From Maribacter sp. MJ134 (GTDB lineage Bacteria; Bacteroidota; Bacteroidia; Flavobacteriales; Flavobacteriaceae): a stretch of 64,000 nucleotides of DNA. Position numbers and translations under genes: made by a program. This document shows positions 14,861 through 22,811 of the stretch, one piece after another. The stretch's first letter is position 1. Each line of letters starts with the position of its first letter. The notes beneath the pieces are model-generated. The model did no database searches and was not told where the DNA came from. It saw only the letters and a list, made by a program, of their open reading frames with translations. Location: NCBI RefSeq assembly GCF_003970695.1, contig NZ_CP034570.1, forward strand, positions 1,054,001 to 1,118,000. Direction: 5' to 3'.

Positions 14861-16201
14861 ATGAAATTGAAGAAAAGAAGAATTGTTCTGGTCCTAATAC
14901 TCGTGGGTGCTGGAATTTTAGTTTGGGCGAATTATCCAAAATTGAATATCATTTCGGGTTTCGCCTCAAAGAATTTAGCCTCGGCACATTTTATCAGTGG
15001 TCGTTTATATACGGAGATAATTGAGACCGATAATGACATGCCCTTGATTAAAATGGCCGAACTAGAAAAGGTCATTGGGGACGATGTCACCAGTTCCGTT
15101 TTTGGACTTATGGAACGGGAAACGGTCTGTAGGGACGGTCTGGGTTGCGTACTGATTAACGAATCCTATGATAAGACCCAGGTACTTTTAAAACCCAAAA
15201 GAACCCGTATAGAGAATAATTTGCCCTTTCCCTATGGAAATAAGGGTATCAAGGATACGGTTTTTGCTAATGTGGATTATGACCGTTTGCATAAGGCCGT
15301 GGATTTTGCTTTTTCCGACTATGAAAATCAAAAGACACGAACGGTACTTATTGCCCATAAGAATGCGCTATTAACGGAGAGGTATATTGAAGGGTTTTCC
15401 GAAAAAACACCTGTCTTGGGCTGGTCTATGACCAAGAGCGTTTTGGCTACGGTCTATGGTATCCTAGAGCATCAGAACAAAATCAGTATGGATTTTAAGC
15501 CTTTTGCGGAGGACGTTCGAATGAAGGATTTAAAACACACCATCACCTTAAATCATTTGCTCCGTATGCAAAGCGGATTGGAGTGGGATGAGGATTATGC
15601 CAGTATCTCCGACGTCAATAAAATGCTTTTTTTGGAGGCCGATATGACCAAACCACAAAGATTAAAACAGTCCATCGCCGCACCAACGGAGGTTTGGAAC
15701 TACTCCTCCGGAACCACCAATTTGCTTTCGGGTATTTTAAGGGAACACTTTGATTCCTATCAAGAATACTTGGATTTTCCTTATACCGATTTCATTGATA
15801 GAATGGGGATGCATTCCATGCTTATCGAAACCGATATGTCCGGCAATTTTGTGGGTTCCTCCTATGCATGGGCTACGACAAGGGACTGGGCCAAATTTGG
15901 ATTGCTCTATCTCAACAAAGGAAATTGGAACGGGGAGCAGTTATTCTCCCCCGCTTGGTCGGATTATGTTTCCCGACCCACAAAGAATTCGGATGGTGTA
16001 TACGGCGCACATTTCTGGCTAAACGCTGGCGGTAAATATCCCGATGTTCCGCGCGACCTGTATTCCGCAAACGGGTTTCAGGGACAGCGCGTGTATATTA
16101 TTCCCTCTAAGGACCTTGTCGTAGTCCGTACCGGATTGGCCAATGAGGACGAGTTTGATGTAAATACTTTTCTCAGTGAGGTCTGTAAAGCGATAAAATA
16201 A
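14861..16201 (+). CDS. Serine hydrolase of the class C beta-lactamase fold
   Basis: I choose ATG 14861 because it starts with KLKKRR followed by a hydrophobic anchor (residues 7-23); the frame extends to a TTG at 14825 inside the divergent promoter region. The catalytic domain covers about residues 150-445. The nucleophile motif is SMTKS (S-x-x-K), the second motif is YSS near GTTN, and GFQGQ takes the place of the third (KTG/HxG) motif. The roughly 120 residues before the domain are unassigned. It is probably membrane-anchored in the periplasm. The substrate is unknown; members include esterases and D-aminopeptidases. Confidence 0.85.
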   Translation: MKLKKRRIVLVLILVGAGILVWANYPKLNIISGFASKNLASAHFISGRLYTEIIETDNDMPLIKMAELEKVIGDDVTSSVFGLMERETVCRDGLGCVLINESYDKTQVLLKPKRTRIENNLPFPYGNKGIKDTVFANVDYDRLHKAVDFAFSDYENQKTRTVLIAHKNALLTERYIEGFSEKTPVLGWSMTKSVLATVYGILEHQNKISMDFKPFAEDVRMKDLKHTITLNHLLRMQSGLEWDEDYASISDVNKMLFLEADMTKPQRLKQSIAAPTEVWNYSSGTTNLLSGILREHFDSYQEYLDFPYTDFIDRMGMHSMLIETDMSGNFVGSSYAWATTRDWAKFGLLYLNKGNWNGEQLFSPAWSDYVSRPTKNSDGVYGAHFWLNAGGKYPDVPRDLYSANGFQGQRVYIIPSKDLVVVRTGLANEDEFDVNTFLSEVCKAIK

Positions 16202-16377
16202 ATTCGATTAACGGTATTAATTGTAAGTTTTTTCTTATTTAACCACAACATACGACCTCTTCACAACAAGTTTGGCTTAACTCACAACAATAGTTTCAAT
16301 TTTACGAGGTCTCCCTTTACATTTACAGTGTTATTAAAAACGAATTAAAATTTTTCATTTTCATATAGTGTTCTCGT

Positions 16378-16412
16378 AAAAGAGTCTGATCTTCATTGAT
16401 CGGACTCTTTTT
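16378..16412 (+). terminator. Rho-independent terminator
   Basis: AGAGTC-T-GATC and GATC-G-GACTCT form a stem with one internal mismatch and a 6-base loop, flanked by A and T runs, so it may work in both directions. It lies about 180 bases downstream of the serine hydrolase stop. Confidence 0.75.
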
Positions 16413-16433
16413 AGTTTGTTTCGATTCCACTCA

Positions 16434-16712
16434 CTTCAACTCCGCTCACTTCGACCACGCTCAGTGACCGCTTACAAAGAACAATCGAACTGACAGGTAA
16501 GACTTCGTTCGCTTCGACTCCGCTCAGTGACCTAGGGAAATAAGGGAGTAGCACACATAAAACTGTTCTCGATACATTTTTGATGAAAATATCAAAAACA
16601 CTCGAACTGACAGGTGAGACTTCGCTCACTTCGACTCCACTCAGTGACCATTTACAAAGAACAATCGAACTGACAGGTAGGACTCCGCTCACTTCGACTC
16701 CGCTCAGTGACC
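16434..16712. repeat. REP-like intergenic repeats, four copies of a 21-base core
   Basis: The core CTTCGACTCCGCTCAGTGAC (one or two changes allowed) occurs at 16449, 16512, 16629 and 16692. A longer unit that also contains ACAAAGAACAATCGAACTGA and a GACTTCG/GACTCCG step is found twice, 180 bases apart. A similar core recurs near 32575, and its reverse complement occurs near 16790 and 32270, so this is a dispersed family. Confidence 0.85.
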
Positions 16713-16777
16713 GATAATAAATTCCTTTTACTTGGAAAATGATGCACTATTTTATTTCTTTAATCAACCATCAACCA

Positions 16778-16870
16778 TCAACCCTTGTCCTGAGCGTAGT
16801 CGAAGGAATCAACCCTTGTCCTGAGCGTAGTCGAAGGAATCAACCCTTGTCCTGAGCGTAGTCGAAGGAA
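16778..16870. repeat. Three identical 31-bp tandem repeats
   Basis: The units start at 16778, 16809 and 16840. Each contains CCTGAGCGTAGTCGAAGG, which is close to the reverse complement of the REP-like core. The third unit ends 8 bases before the menB stop codon. Confidence 0.92.
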
Positions 16871-16877
16871 TAAACCA

Positions 16878-17720
16878 TCAAGGCAGCCACTTGTTCTTTC
16901 CAAAATCTGGTTTACGTTTTTCTAAGAAAGCATTACGTCCTTCTTTTGCTTCTTCGGTCATATAGGCCAAGCGCGTAGCTTCTCCGGCAAATACCTGTTG
17001 TCCCACCATACCGTCATCGGTAAGGTTCATCGCGAATTTTAGCATTTTTATGGAAGTAGGCGATTTTTCCAGTACTTCTTGCGCCCATTGGTAAGCAGTA
17101 GCTTCCAGTTCTTCATGGGGCACTACGGCGTTCACCATACCCATTTCAAAGGCCTCTTGGGCGGAATAATTTCGGCCTAAAAAGAAGATTTCACGCGCTT
17201 TCTTTTGGCCCACCATTTTGGCCAAATACGCAGAACCATATCCCCCATCAAAACTCGTAACATCGGCATCGGTCTGTTTAAAAATAGCATGTTCCTTACT
17301 GGCCAAGGTCATATCACAGACCACATGCAGACTGTGTCCGCCACCAACGGCCCATCCGGGCACCACGGCGATGACCGCTTTAGGCATAAACCGGATCATA
17401 CGTTGCACCTCTAGAATATTAAGACGATGCTGTCCGTCCGCGCCAACATAACCCTGTTCCCCCCTAGCCTTTTGGTCGCCTCCACTGCAAAAGGACCAAA
17501 TACCATCCTTGGTAGACGGACCCTCGGCGGAAAGCAATACCACACCGATAGCGGTGTCTTCCTGCGCATCGTAAAACGCTTTGATCAATTCACTTGTCGT
17601 ATGCGGTCTAAAGGCATTACGTACATTGGGTCGGTTAAAGGCAATTCGCGCCACACCGTTGCTCTTCTTATAGGTGATATCATCAAATTCCAAGGCGGTC
17701 TGCCAGTCGGGTGATTGCAT
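16878..17720 (-). CDS. menB: 1,4-dihydroxy-2-naphthoyl-CoA synthase
   Basis: The 280-residue crotonase-fold protein has the MenB-specific segments: NRPNVRNAFRPHT, GIWSFCSGGDQKARG, GWAVGGGHSLHVVCD and the DADVTSFDGGYGSAYLA loop. It closes the naphthoate ring of o-succinylbenzoyl-CoA in menaquinone synthesis. Length and ends match the family. The other men genes are not adjacent. The start is ATG at 17720. Confidence 0.97.
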   Translation of the reverse strand: MQSPDWQTALEFDDITYKKSNGVARIAFNRPNVRNAFRPHTTSELIKAFYDAQEDTAIGVVLLSAEGPSTKDGIWSFCSGGDQKARGEQGYVGADGQHRLNILEVQRMIRFMPKAVIAVVPGWAVGGGHSLHVVCDMTLASKEHAIFKQTDADVTSFDGGYGSAYLAKMVGQKKAREIFFLGRNYSAQEAFEMGMVNAVVPHEELEATAYQWAQEVLEKSPTSIKMLKFAMNLTDDGMVGQQVFAGEATRLAYMTEEAKEGRNAFLEKRKPDFGKNKWLP

Positions 17721-17904
17721 AGTTCTGATTCTTTAAATTTGAGCACTAAAAATAATACTCTCTGTGGTATTAGAACAAAGAATTGAAGGCTATTCTCGTT
17801 TCTTAGCGTACGATTTCCTCTATTTCTCGATGAGTTTTCAATTTTTAGAAATTGATTATCTTGACCGAACTAATACCAACCCGACCCTAGTATGAATATG
17901 AAAA

Positions 17905-18591
17905 CCTTGGGTCGTAGAAGATAAATTCTCGAATGGTAGACCAGCCTTTGAAAAAGTGGGCGTACAATTCGTACCCGACGTAGGGCCTTATGAAAAAATG
18001 AAACTGCGATTGCTCAATGCCGGGCATTCCGTATTAGGAATTTTAGGAGCTATTCACGGCCACCCCACCATCAATGCCTGTGTAGAAGATGAACTTTTCG
18101 CTACCTATTTACGTGCCTTTCTAGATGAAGAAGCCACGCCCATCTTAGGGCCGATAATCGGTATTAATTTAGAAGATTATAAAGACAGTTTACTTGAACG
18201 TTTTGCCAACCCGAATATCAAAGACAGCGTCAGCCGTATTTGCTCGGAAAGCTCTGCCAAATTGCCCAAGTTTTTGATTCCCACGATTCACGAGAATTTA
18301 GCGACAGGCGGAAGCATCAAATTCGCCACCTTGGTCCTAGCCGCTTGGTGTTATTATAGCGATAAACAAGCTGACCAAAACGGAGAACCCCTAGAAATTA
18401 TTGATGCGATGCAAGGTGAATTGCATAAGGCCGCGAAAACAACTGCCAATAACCCATTAGCTTTTGTAAGGCAAGAATCCTTGTTTGGGGGGCTTGCGGA
18501 GAATGAGCGGTTTGTTACCACCTATACTGATATGATTCAAGAACTTTACAAAACAAGCGAGGTCAAACAGTTGATGCAATCGTTATTGTAA
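17905..18591 (+). pseudogene. 5'-truncated mannitol dehydrogenase/fructuronate reductase
   Basis: From about 17905 the frame reads PWVVEDKFSNGRPAFEKVGV and goes on through DVGPYEKMKLRLLNAGHS, then RFANPNIKDS and a DEGE-like EPLEIID stretch. These are the middle and C-terminal parts of the long-chain mannitol dehydrogenase family (UxuB/MtlK). The NAD-binding N-terminal half of about 250 residues is missing; an in-frame TGA lies at 17899 and only divergent menB promoter DNA precedes it. Later starts such as GTG 17956 exist but would give half an enzyme. The C-terminal part is intact in frame, so the deletion may be recent or was caused by rearrangement here. Confidence 0.75.
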
Positions 18592-18948
18592 ATTCGCCTC
18601 AATATCAACCAACAACTCGTAACTCTCAACCGACAACTGTCAACTATAAACATAATCCAACTTCCAATAACCAATAGCAAATAGCTAACAGCCAAAAGCT
18701 TTACAGAAAACCGTAAGGACAATTCAAATTTTTGCCTCAATTTTAATTAGTAGAAATAATATCACAAAATTAGGACGTTACTGATGCTTTTATGTCAGGC
18801 TTTCGTAGGTATTTGTACGATTTTATTTCTTTTGTTTATTTATATTGCAGTTGACCCTTTAGATTTACTAAAAAAATCTGTGACAATATTCATAGACAAC
18901 TATTTCCGATATCACCAAAATATATTTGAAAAATCGAGCCAACTAAAT
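18592..18948. other. Spacer with a G-poor, CAAC-rich stretch
   Basis: From about 18600 to 18705 one strand is nearly free of G and is built from repeated CAAC/TAAC-type words (AACTCGTAACTCTCAAC, CGACAACTGTCAAC). The base composition becomes clearly AT-rich after this. I see no gene. The frame that extends the next gene back to 18784 encodes a hydrophobic stretch but is probably not translated. Confidence 0.5.
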
Positions 18949-19992
18949 ATGATAAAATACTACGATTTAACTACTTTAGATATACAACAGGCTATAGTTC
19001 ATGACATACCAAAACATAAGAAAAAAGACTTTAGTATTACTCCTACTTTTAGTGCGAAAGAAAGTGAACTATCCACTAGTTTAAAAGACTTTTTTAAAGA
19101 AAGTATCATTAAAGCATTAGGAAGAGACAGAGCTTTTAAAATAATTTATAATGCTAAAAGCAACTCACCTATTCATAAATGTGTAAATAGCATACTTACG
19201 ACTGAAGATAGATTTGTTTTTCAGTCGAAAGATATTGGGCAACACCTTTTCAACATACAAAAAGGTAACAACGCATCGGGTATTTTATTCATACTTAAAT
19301 GTGATTTATCTGAACATAAAGTATGTGTAATTATGAAACTAGAAAGAGATGATGGCGCAAGGCTTACTATGAATGAAGTAACTAAGTCTTTTGACATATC
19401 AGAAGTCAAAGACTTAATGTTAACATCAAAAACAAAGGTGTTCAAGATAGCTATGTTGGTTAATCGCGATAATTATGGGATTGACTTTGACGGTGACATC
19501 ATGGACTTTCAAATTAATATAAAAGAACGAAAAGAGCTATCTTCTTTTTTTATAGATGACTTTTTAGGCTGTTTACCATATAGAGATCCTAAAGTGACAA
19601 CACAAAACTTTTACAACCTTACTTCAGTTTTCATTAAAACATCTATACCAGACAAGATAAAACAAGCGAAATATTTACAAGATTTGAACTCGTATCTTCA
19701 AAGAAATATCAATATTTTAAATCCAAAAGAATTCTCGGATGAGTATCTAATAACCTCGTTTGAACAAGATGAATACAAAGCATTTCTTAAAACAAAGGAT
19801 TTTGATTTCAAATCCTTTGCAAAAGATTTATCATTAATTAAGTCGAAAGTAGAAAAATTCATGGTTTCTTTTAAAAATGGTATTTCAATTTTAGGAAGTA
19901 AAGGTACTTTTGAAAATAACGTTAAACTTGAAGAGTTGAAAAACGGAGACCATCAAGCAACTGTGATTTCACAAATTAATAAGGTTAAATAG
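18949..19992 (+). CDS. NA37/NdpA (YejK)-like nucleoid-associated protein
   Basis: From ATG 18949 the 347-residue product has the NA37 layout: an N-terminal strand-helix (LTTLDIQQAIVHDIP), FSAKESELSTSLKDFF with following helices, then GILFILKCDL and a C-terminal beta region with DFLGCLP. I set the start here because the upstream extension to 18784 is a hydrophobic leader that the family lacks. E. coli YejK binds the nucleoid; diverged members occur in accessory islands. The stop overlaps the GTG of the next gene by one base (TAGTG), so the two are translationally coupled. Low GC and accessory surroundings suggest horizontal transfer. Confidence 0.7.
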   Translation: MIKYYDLTTLDIQQAIVHDIPKHKKKDFSITPTFSAKESELSTSLKDFFKESIIKALGRDRAFKIIYNAKSNSPIHKCVNSILTTEDRFVFQSKDIGQHLFNIQKGNNASGILFILKCDLSEHKVCVIMKLERDDGARLTMNEVTKSFDISEVKDLMLTSKTKVFKIAMLVNRDNYGIDFDGDIMDFQINIKERKELSSFFIDDFLGCLPYRDPKVTTQNFYNLTSVFIKTSIPDKIKQAKYLQDLNSYLQRNINILNPKEFSDEYLITSFEQDEYKAFLKTKDFDFKSFAKDLSLIKSKVEKFMVSFKNGISILGSKGTFENNVKLEELKNGDHQATVISQINKVK

Positions 19993-20960
19993 TGGATTTT
20001 TATAACAGCATAGAGGAGAAATGGGCCATTGATAGTCCTATCTATGAGGAGATAGGTTTTAAAGTCTCTTTGTTTTTGAAAAACGCTATTTTAAGACATG
20101 AAATTTACCCTGAAGTATCTTACCGCCTGAAAGAACTCCTTAGTATTGTAAAGAAGATTGAGCGCAAATCAAAAGAAAAAAAATATTCTTTTGATGATTT
20201 AAAAGATAAACTAGGAATTAGAATAATATGCTCTTTTAGTTCTCAACTAGAAGAAGTTGACAAAATAATTCATAATAATTTCAATGTAGAAAAAGTAGAG
20301 TATAAAAGAGAAGAGCTGGATTTTAATAGACTTGATTATACAAGTAACCACTATGATTTGACCGTAAAGACAGATAAAATACATTTTGATAATCCGGACA
20401 GTTATATGGGCAAAGTATTTGAATTACAAGTAAGGTCTATTAATCAACATGCTTGGTCAAGTTCATCACATATTTTGACTTACAAAAAGGAAGCTGCTAT
20501 ACCTAAGGTGTTGCAACGTAGAGTATATAGACTATTATCTCTTTATGAGATTGCTGATGATGAATTTTCGAATATTAATAAAGAATTACAAGAAAAAGAA
20601 AATAGTATCGCTTACCAATTTATTAGAAAATTGGAAGGAAAGGTCTTTAAATATGCAAAAGTCGATTTTGACAGACAAACTTCTTTAATGAGGTTAGCAT
20701 TATTACTTTTTCCTTTTCCCAAAGAGAAACAAAAAGAGCTTATCGATAACGTATATACTTTTGTATTAGCAAACGATGAAAAACTAGAAAGAGTTTTTGA
20801 TAGTTACTCATCTAAATTCCACAAATTTCCATTTTTGACTCAGCCCGAAATATTTTTAACACTCTATATGTTAGAGAAATATGAGTCCACCCTAGAAGAA
20901 GTTTTTGCTAATGATTTAGATAATGATGAGCTAGAAAAAATTAAGGGAATTTGGGTTTGA
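19992..20960 (+). CDS. RelA/SpoT-domain nucleotide pyrophosphokinase-like protein
   Basis: Residues 40-165 match the RelA/SpoT synthetase domain. S66 in KKYSFDDLKDKLG, D72 and R77 in DKLGIRI, Y116-S118-H120 in YTSNH, E144-Q146-R148 in ELQVR, and W155, H160 and Y164 correspond to the substrate-binding and catalytic positions, so activity is likely retained. There is no HD hydrolase, TGS or ACT domain. A helical C-terminal part of about 150 residues is not recognised. GTG 19992 is the start, coupled to the NA37-like gene. Small stand-alone synthetases make (p)ppGpp or (p)ppApp, or act as toxins that pyrophosphorylate tRNA. Confidence 0.85.
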   Translation: MDFYNSIEEKWAIDSPIYEEIGFKVSLFLKNAILRHEIYPEVSYRLKELLSIVKKIERKSKEKKYSFDDLKDKLGIRIICSFSSQLEEVDKIIHNNFNVEKVEYKREELDFNRLDYTSNHYDLTVKTDKIHFDNPDSYMGKVFELQVRSINQHAWSSSSHILTYKKEAAIPKVLQRRVYRLLSLYEIADDEFSNINKELQEKENSIAYQFIRKLEGKVFKYAKVDFDRQTSLMRLALLLFPFPKEKQKELIDNVYTFVLANDEKLERVFDSYSSKFHKFPFLTQPEIFLTLYMLEKYESTLEEVFANDLDNDELEKIKGIWV

Positions 20961-21112
20961 GAAAGACCCCGCCACTAGCATTCATCGGTAACCGTTACAA
21001 AAATAGTAAGCGAAAAAAGTAATAGAACACTAATCATTTGAATTATACTAATCATTTTGGCAATACCTAAAACCGGAAATTGATATTAGGGACTTATAAT
21101 CAGAATTAAGAC

Positions 21113-21595
21113 ATGAAAACGACAAATAGTATGATAGGTACAGCTGGTGAATATTTTGTCTGCTCGGAATTAAGTAAGAAGAATATACTACCTCTGATTA
21201 CTCCAAAGAATAATCCTTTATTCGATATAATTGCAACAAATACTGATGGTTCAAAATATGTAGCCATTCAAGTAAAAACAATGGGTTTAGACAATAAACA
21301 AGGATGGAAATTGAACAAACAAATTACTAGGAAAAAGAATAACCAAAATTTATTTTTAGTTCTGGTCGATCTCAAAGAGGATCGGATAAATGATTTTTAT
21401 GTTTTCAAATATGACAATTTTGTAGAAAAGGTTATAGCAGTATACAGTGCTTATATATCTACGCCAAATTCTAGAACAGGAAAGATAAAGAAAGAAGTAG
21501 GGTTTAGATGGTTCGACTACAAAAATTTTAGCGATGAGGATTTAGCCAAAAAGAATGACTGGACGCTAATTACTAACTTTTTTTCTCAAAAATGA
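21113..21595 (+). CDS. PD-(D/E)XK nuclease-like protein
   Basis: The 160-residue protein shows G-x-x-GEYFV with E13, FDIIA with D38, and IQVKT with Q53 and K55. This is the E...D...(E/Q)xK arrangement of restriction-endonuclease-like folds, as in the PDDEXK_5 type associated with mobile DNA. The remaining part is a beta/alpha core without a DNA-binding domain that I recognise. It has no signal or TM segment. It stands in the AT-rich island between the RelA/SpoT-like gene and a palindromic spacer 20 bases after its stop. A nuclease or a solitary Holliday-junction-like enzyme is plausible. Confidence 0.65.
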   Translation: MKTTNSMIGTAGEYFVCSELSKKNILPLITPKNNPLFDIIATNTDGSKYVAIQVKTMGLDNKQGWKLNKQITRKKNNQNLFLVLVDLKEDRINDFYVFKYDNFVEKVIAVYSAYISTPNSRTGKIKKEVGFRWFDYKNFSDEDLAKKNDWTLITNFFSQK

Positions 21596-21614
21596 TTAAA
21601 CCGACCCCGCTACC

Positions 21615-21654
21615 GCTAGTTTCCTCCAAAAAGGGCGGACAAGTGCAACTAGTG
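21615..21654. repeat. Spacer repeat family 2, copy 1
   Basis: A 40-bp element begins with GCTAGTTTC and ends with CAACTAGTG. Its ends form an inverted repeat (CTAGTT / AACTAG) around the sequence AAAAAGGGCGGACAAGT. It starts 20 bases after a stop codon. The second copy at 21973 is identical at 38 of 40 positions. Confidence 0.9.
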
Positions 21655-21775
21655 GTGGCAAAGGTAAGCTAGAAATAGCTTAAACAACTGTAAAGCAAAC
21701 ATCATGCGCTTGCCTTTCTAATAATTTAAGAATACTATAAAATCATAATTGAGCAATTAAAAATCAAACTTAAAA

Positions 21776-21943
21776 ATGAAGAAACTATTGGACAAAGAAA
21801 CGATATTAAAAGCTTTGGCGATATCCTTGGGGGTTGTCAGCTACGATTACTTTTCAAAAGGATATTTTGATTGGATTAAACTGATTTTTATACTGGTATT
21901 TTCTTTTATCGTATTATCGGTTTACAATCATTTAAAAAAGTAA
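21776..21943 (+). CDS. 55-residue small membrane protein between two spacer repeats
   Basis: ATG 21776 opens 55 codons. A charged N-terminal part (KKLLDKETILK) is followed by two short hydrophobic stretches (ALAISLGVVSY and IKLIFILVFSFIVLSV) and a basic tail HLKK. The start is preceded by A-rich TTAAAA. Direct copies of the 40-bp element lie 30 bases downstream of its stop and 122 bases upstream of its start, so the gene looks like the cargo of a small cassette. Function unknown. Confidence 0.55.
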   Translation: MKKLLDKETILKALAISLGVVSYDYFSKGYFDWIKLIFILVFSFIVLSVYNHLKK

Positions 21944-21972
21944 AAGTTCGTTGCTTTATTCCCCTCGTTCGC

Positions 21973-22012
21973 GCTAGTTTCTTCCAAAAAGGGCGGACAA
22001 GTACAACTAGTG
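21973..22012. repeat. Spacer repeat family 2, copy 2
   Basis: This is the second copy of the 40-bp palindrome-ended element, with two transitions relative to copy 1 and an offset of 358 bases. It starts 30 bases after the stop of the 55-codon gene. Confidence 0.9.
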
Positions 22013-22123
22013 ACCAGAACAGTAAGTCAGCAATAAACTAAAGTGTTTTTTCCTTCTAGTTATGGAAGATTAAAAACTGTAACATAGCAGGTAATTCCTT
22101 GTCTTTAGATAAATTTTAGTCCT

Positions 22124-22624
22124 ATGAACCTGATGAAATGTTTGCTAACCACAATGCTATTGGTACTATCTTTAAGCTGTTATGGCCAAGTAAAAATCAC
22201 TTCAGAGGATTTGAACTTGGCTATTGGAGATTGGGAAGGTAGTATTACCTATCTCGATTATCAAAGCAATAAACCTTTTACAATGCCGGCCAATCTTCTC
22301 GTTGAAAAAGGCAGTAACGAAAACACGCTTGTACTATACAATAGCTACCCAAAAGAACCCAAAGCGAATAATTCCGACAAAATTAAGATTGGCAAAAATG
22401 GACTACTATTAAATAAGCATGAGATAAGCTCACGAGAAGAGTTTGAAAATGGTAGTATTCAAATTAAAACAGAACATGATGCTAAAGATGATGGTAAAAA
22501 GGCACGTATACGATACAGTTATCGCATTGGCCAAGATGTGTTTGTAATTAGAAAAGAGGTCCAATTTGAAGAATCGGCCGATTGGATAAAAAGAAGTGAG
22601 TTCAGATATACTCGAAAGAAGTAG
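22124..22624 (+). CDS. Uncharacterised secreted protein (166 aa)
   Basis: A signal peptide covers about 20 residues (LLTTMLLVLSLSCYGQ). It may be cleaved by signal peptidase I after the GQ region or, less likely, lipidated at the Cys in SLSC. The mature part starts with a DWEGSITYLDY segment and is beta-rich with many charged residues. It resembles the lipocalin-like or DUF-type secreted proteins common in Bacteroidota, but I cannot name a family. The stop overlaps the beginning of the hairpin at 22624. Confidence 0.65.
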   Translation: MNLMKCLLTTMLLVLSLSCYGQVKITSEDLNLAIGDWEGSITYLDYQSNKPFTMPANLLVEKGSNENTLVLYNSYPKEPKANNSDKIKIGKNGLLLNKHEISSREEFENGSIQIKTEHDAKDDGKKARIRYSYRIGQDVFVIRKEVQFEESADWIKRSEFRYTRKK

Positions 22625-22657
22625 ATACGCCGTTAGCGCGAGTATCTCGCTCGTATC
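22624..22657. repeat. Strong hairpin directly after the stop codon
   Basis: GATACG (22624-22629) pairs with CGTATC (22652-22657), and inside them GCGAG (22638-22642) pairs with CTCGC (22646-22650) around a TAT loop. No T run follows, so it is not a standard terminator. It occupies the same position, right after a gene, as the palindromic spacers in this island. Confidence 0.7.
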
Positions 22658-22811
22658 GTCACCGGTAGCTAAATAAAAAAAGGTGCCAATGCTCCACTGT
22701 AGCAGGGAGCCTACAGCAATTTCTTTATGACTTAAAAACGACAAAAAGGGTGTAATGGAGTCAATTGCAGCAAAAAGCCATTTTATTTAGGCTACCTTCA
22801 CCAAAAAAATA

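Larger units (their letters stand above)
16202..16877. other. Repeat-rich intergenic region
   Basis: These 676 bases hold a terminator at 16378-16412, then four copies of a REP-like core and a threefold 31-bp tandem repeat, listed separately. An open frame on the - strand here (16411-16692) is made of the repeats and is not a gene. No other gene is seen. Confidence 0.8.

Noticed and set aside
16411-16692. A 93-codon open frame on the - strand in the repeat block
   Set aside because: The predicted peptide is only a translation of the REP-like repeats (repeating VLPVSSIVLCK-type words), with no start context and no homology expected.
16778-16870. Possible CRISPR array (three 31-bp units)
   Set aside because: The units follow directly without unique spacers, and no cas genes are in the window, so this is a simple tandem repeat.
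18784-18948. N-terminal extension of the NA37-like gene with a hydrophobic segment
   Set aside because: Family members have no membrane anchor and start near the LTTLDIQQ strand. ATG 18949 is a better start. A membrane form cannot be excluded.
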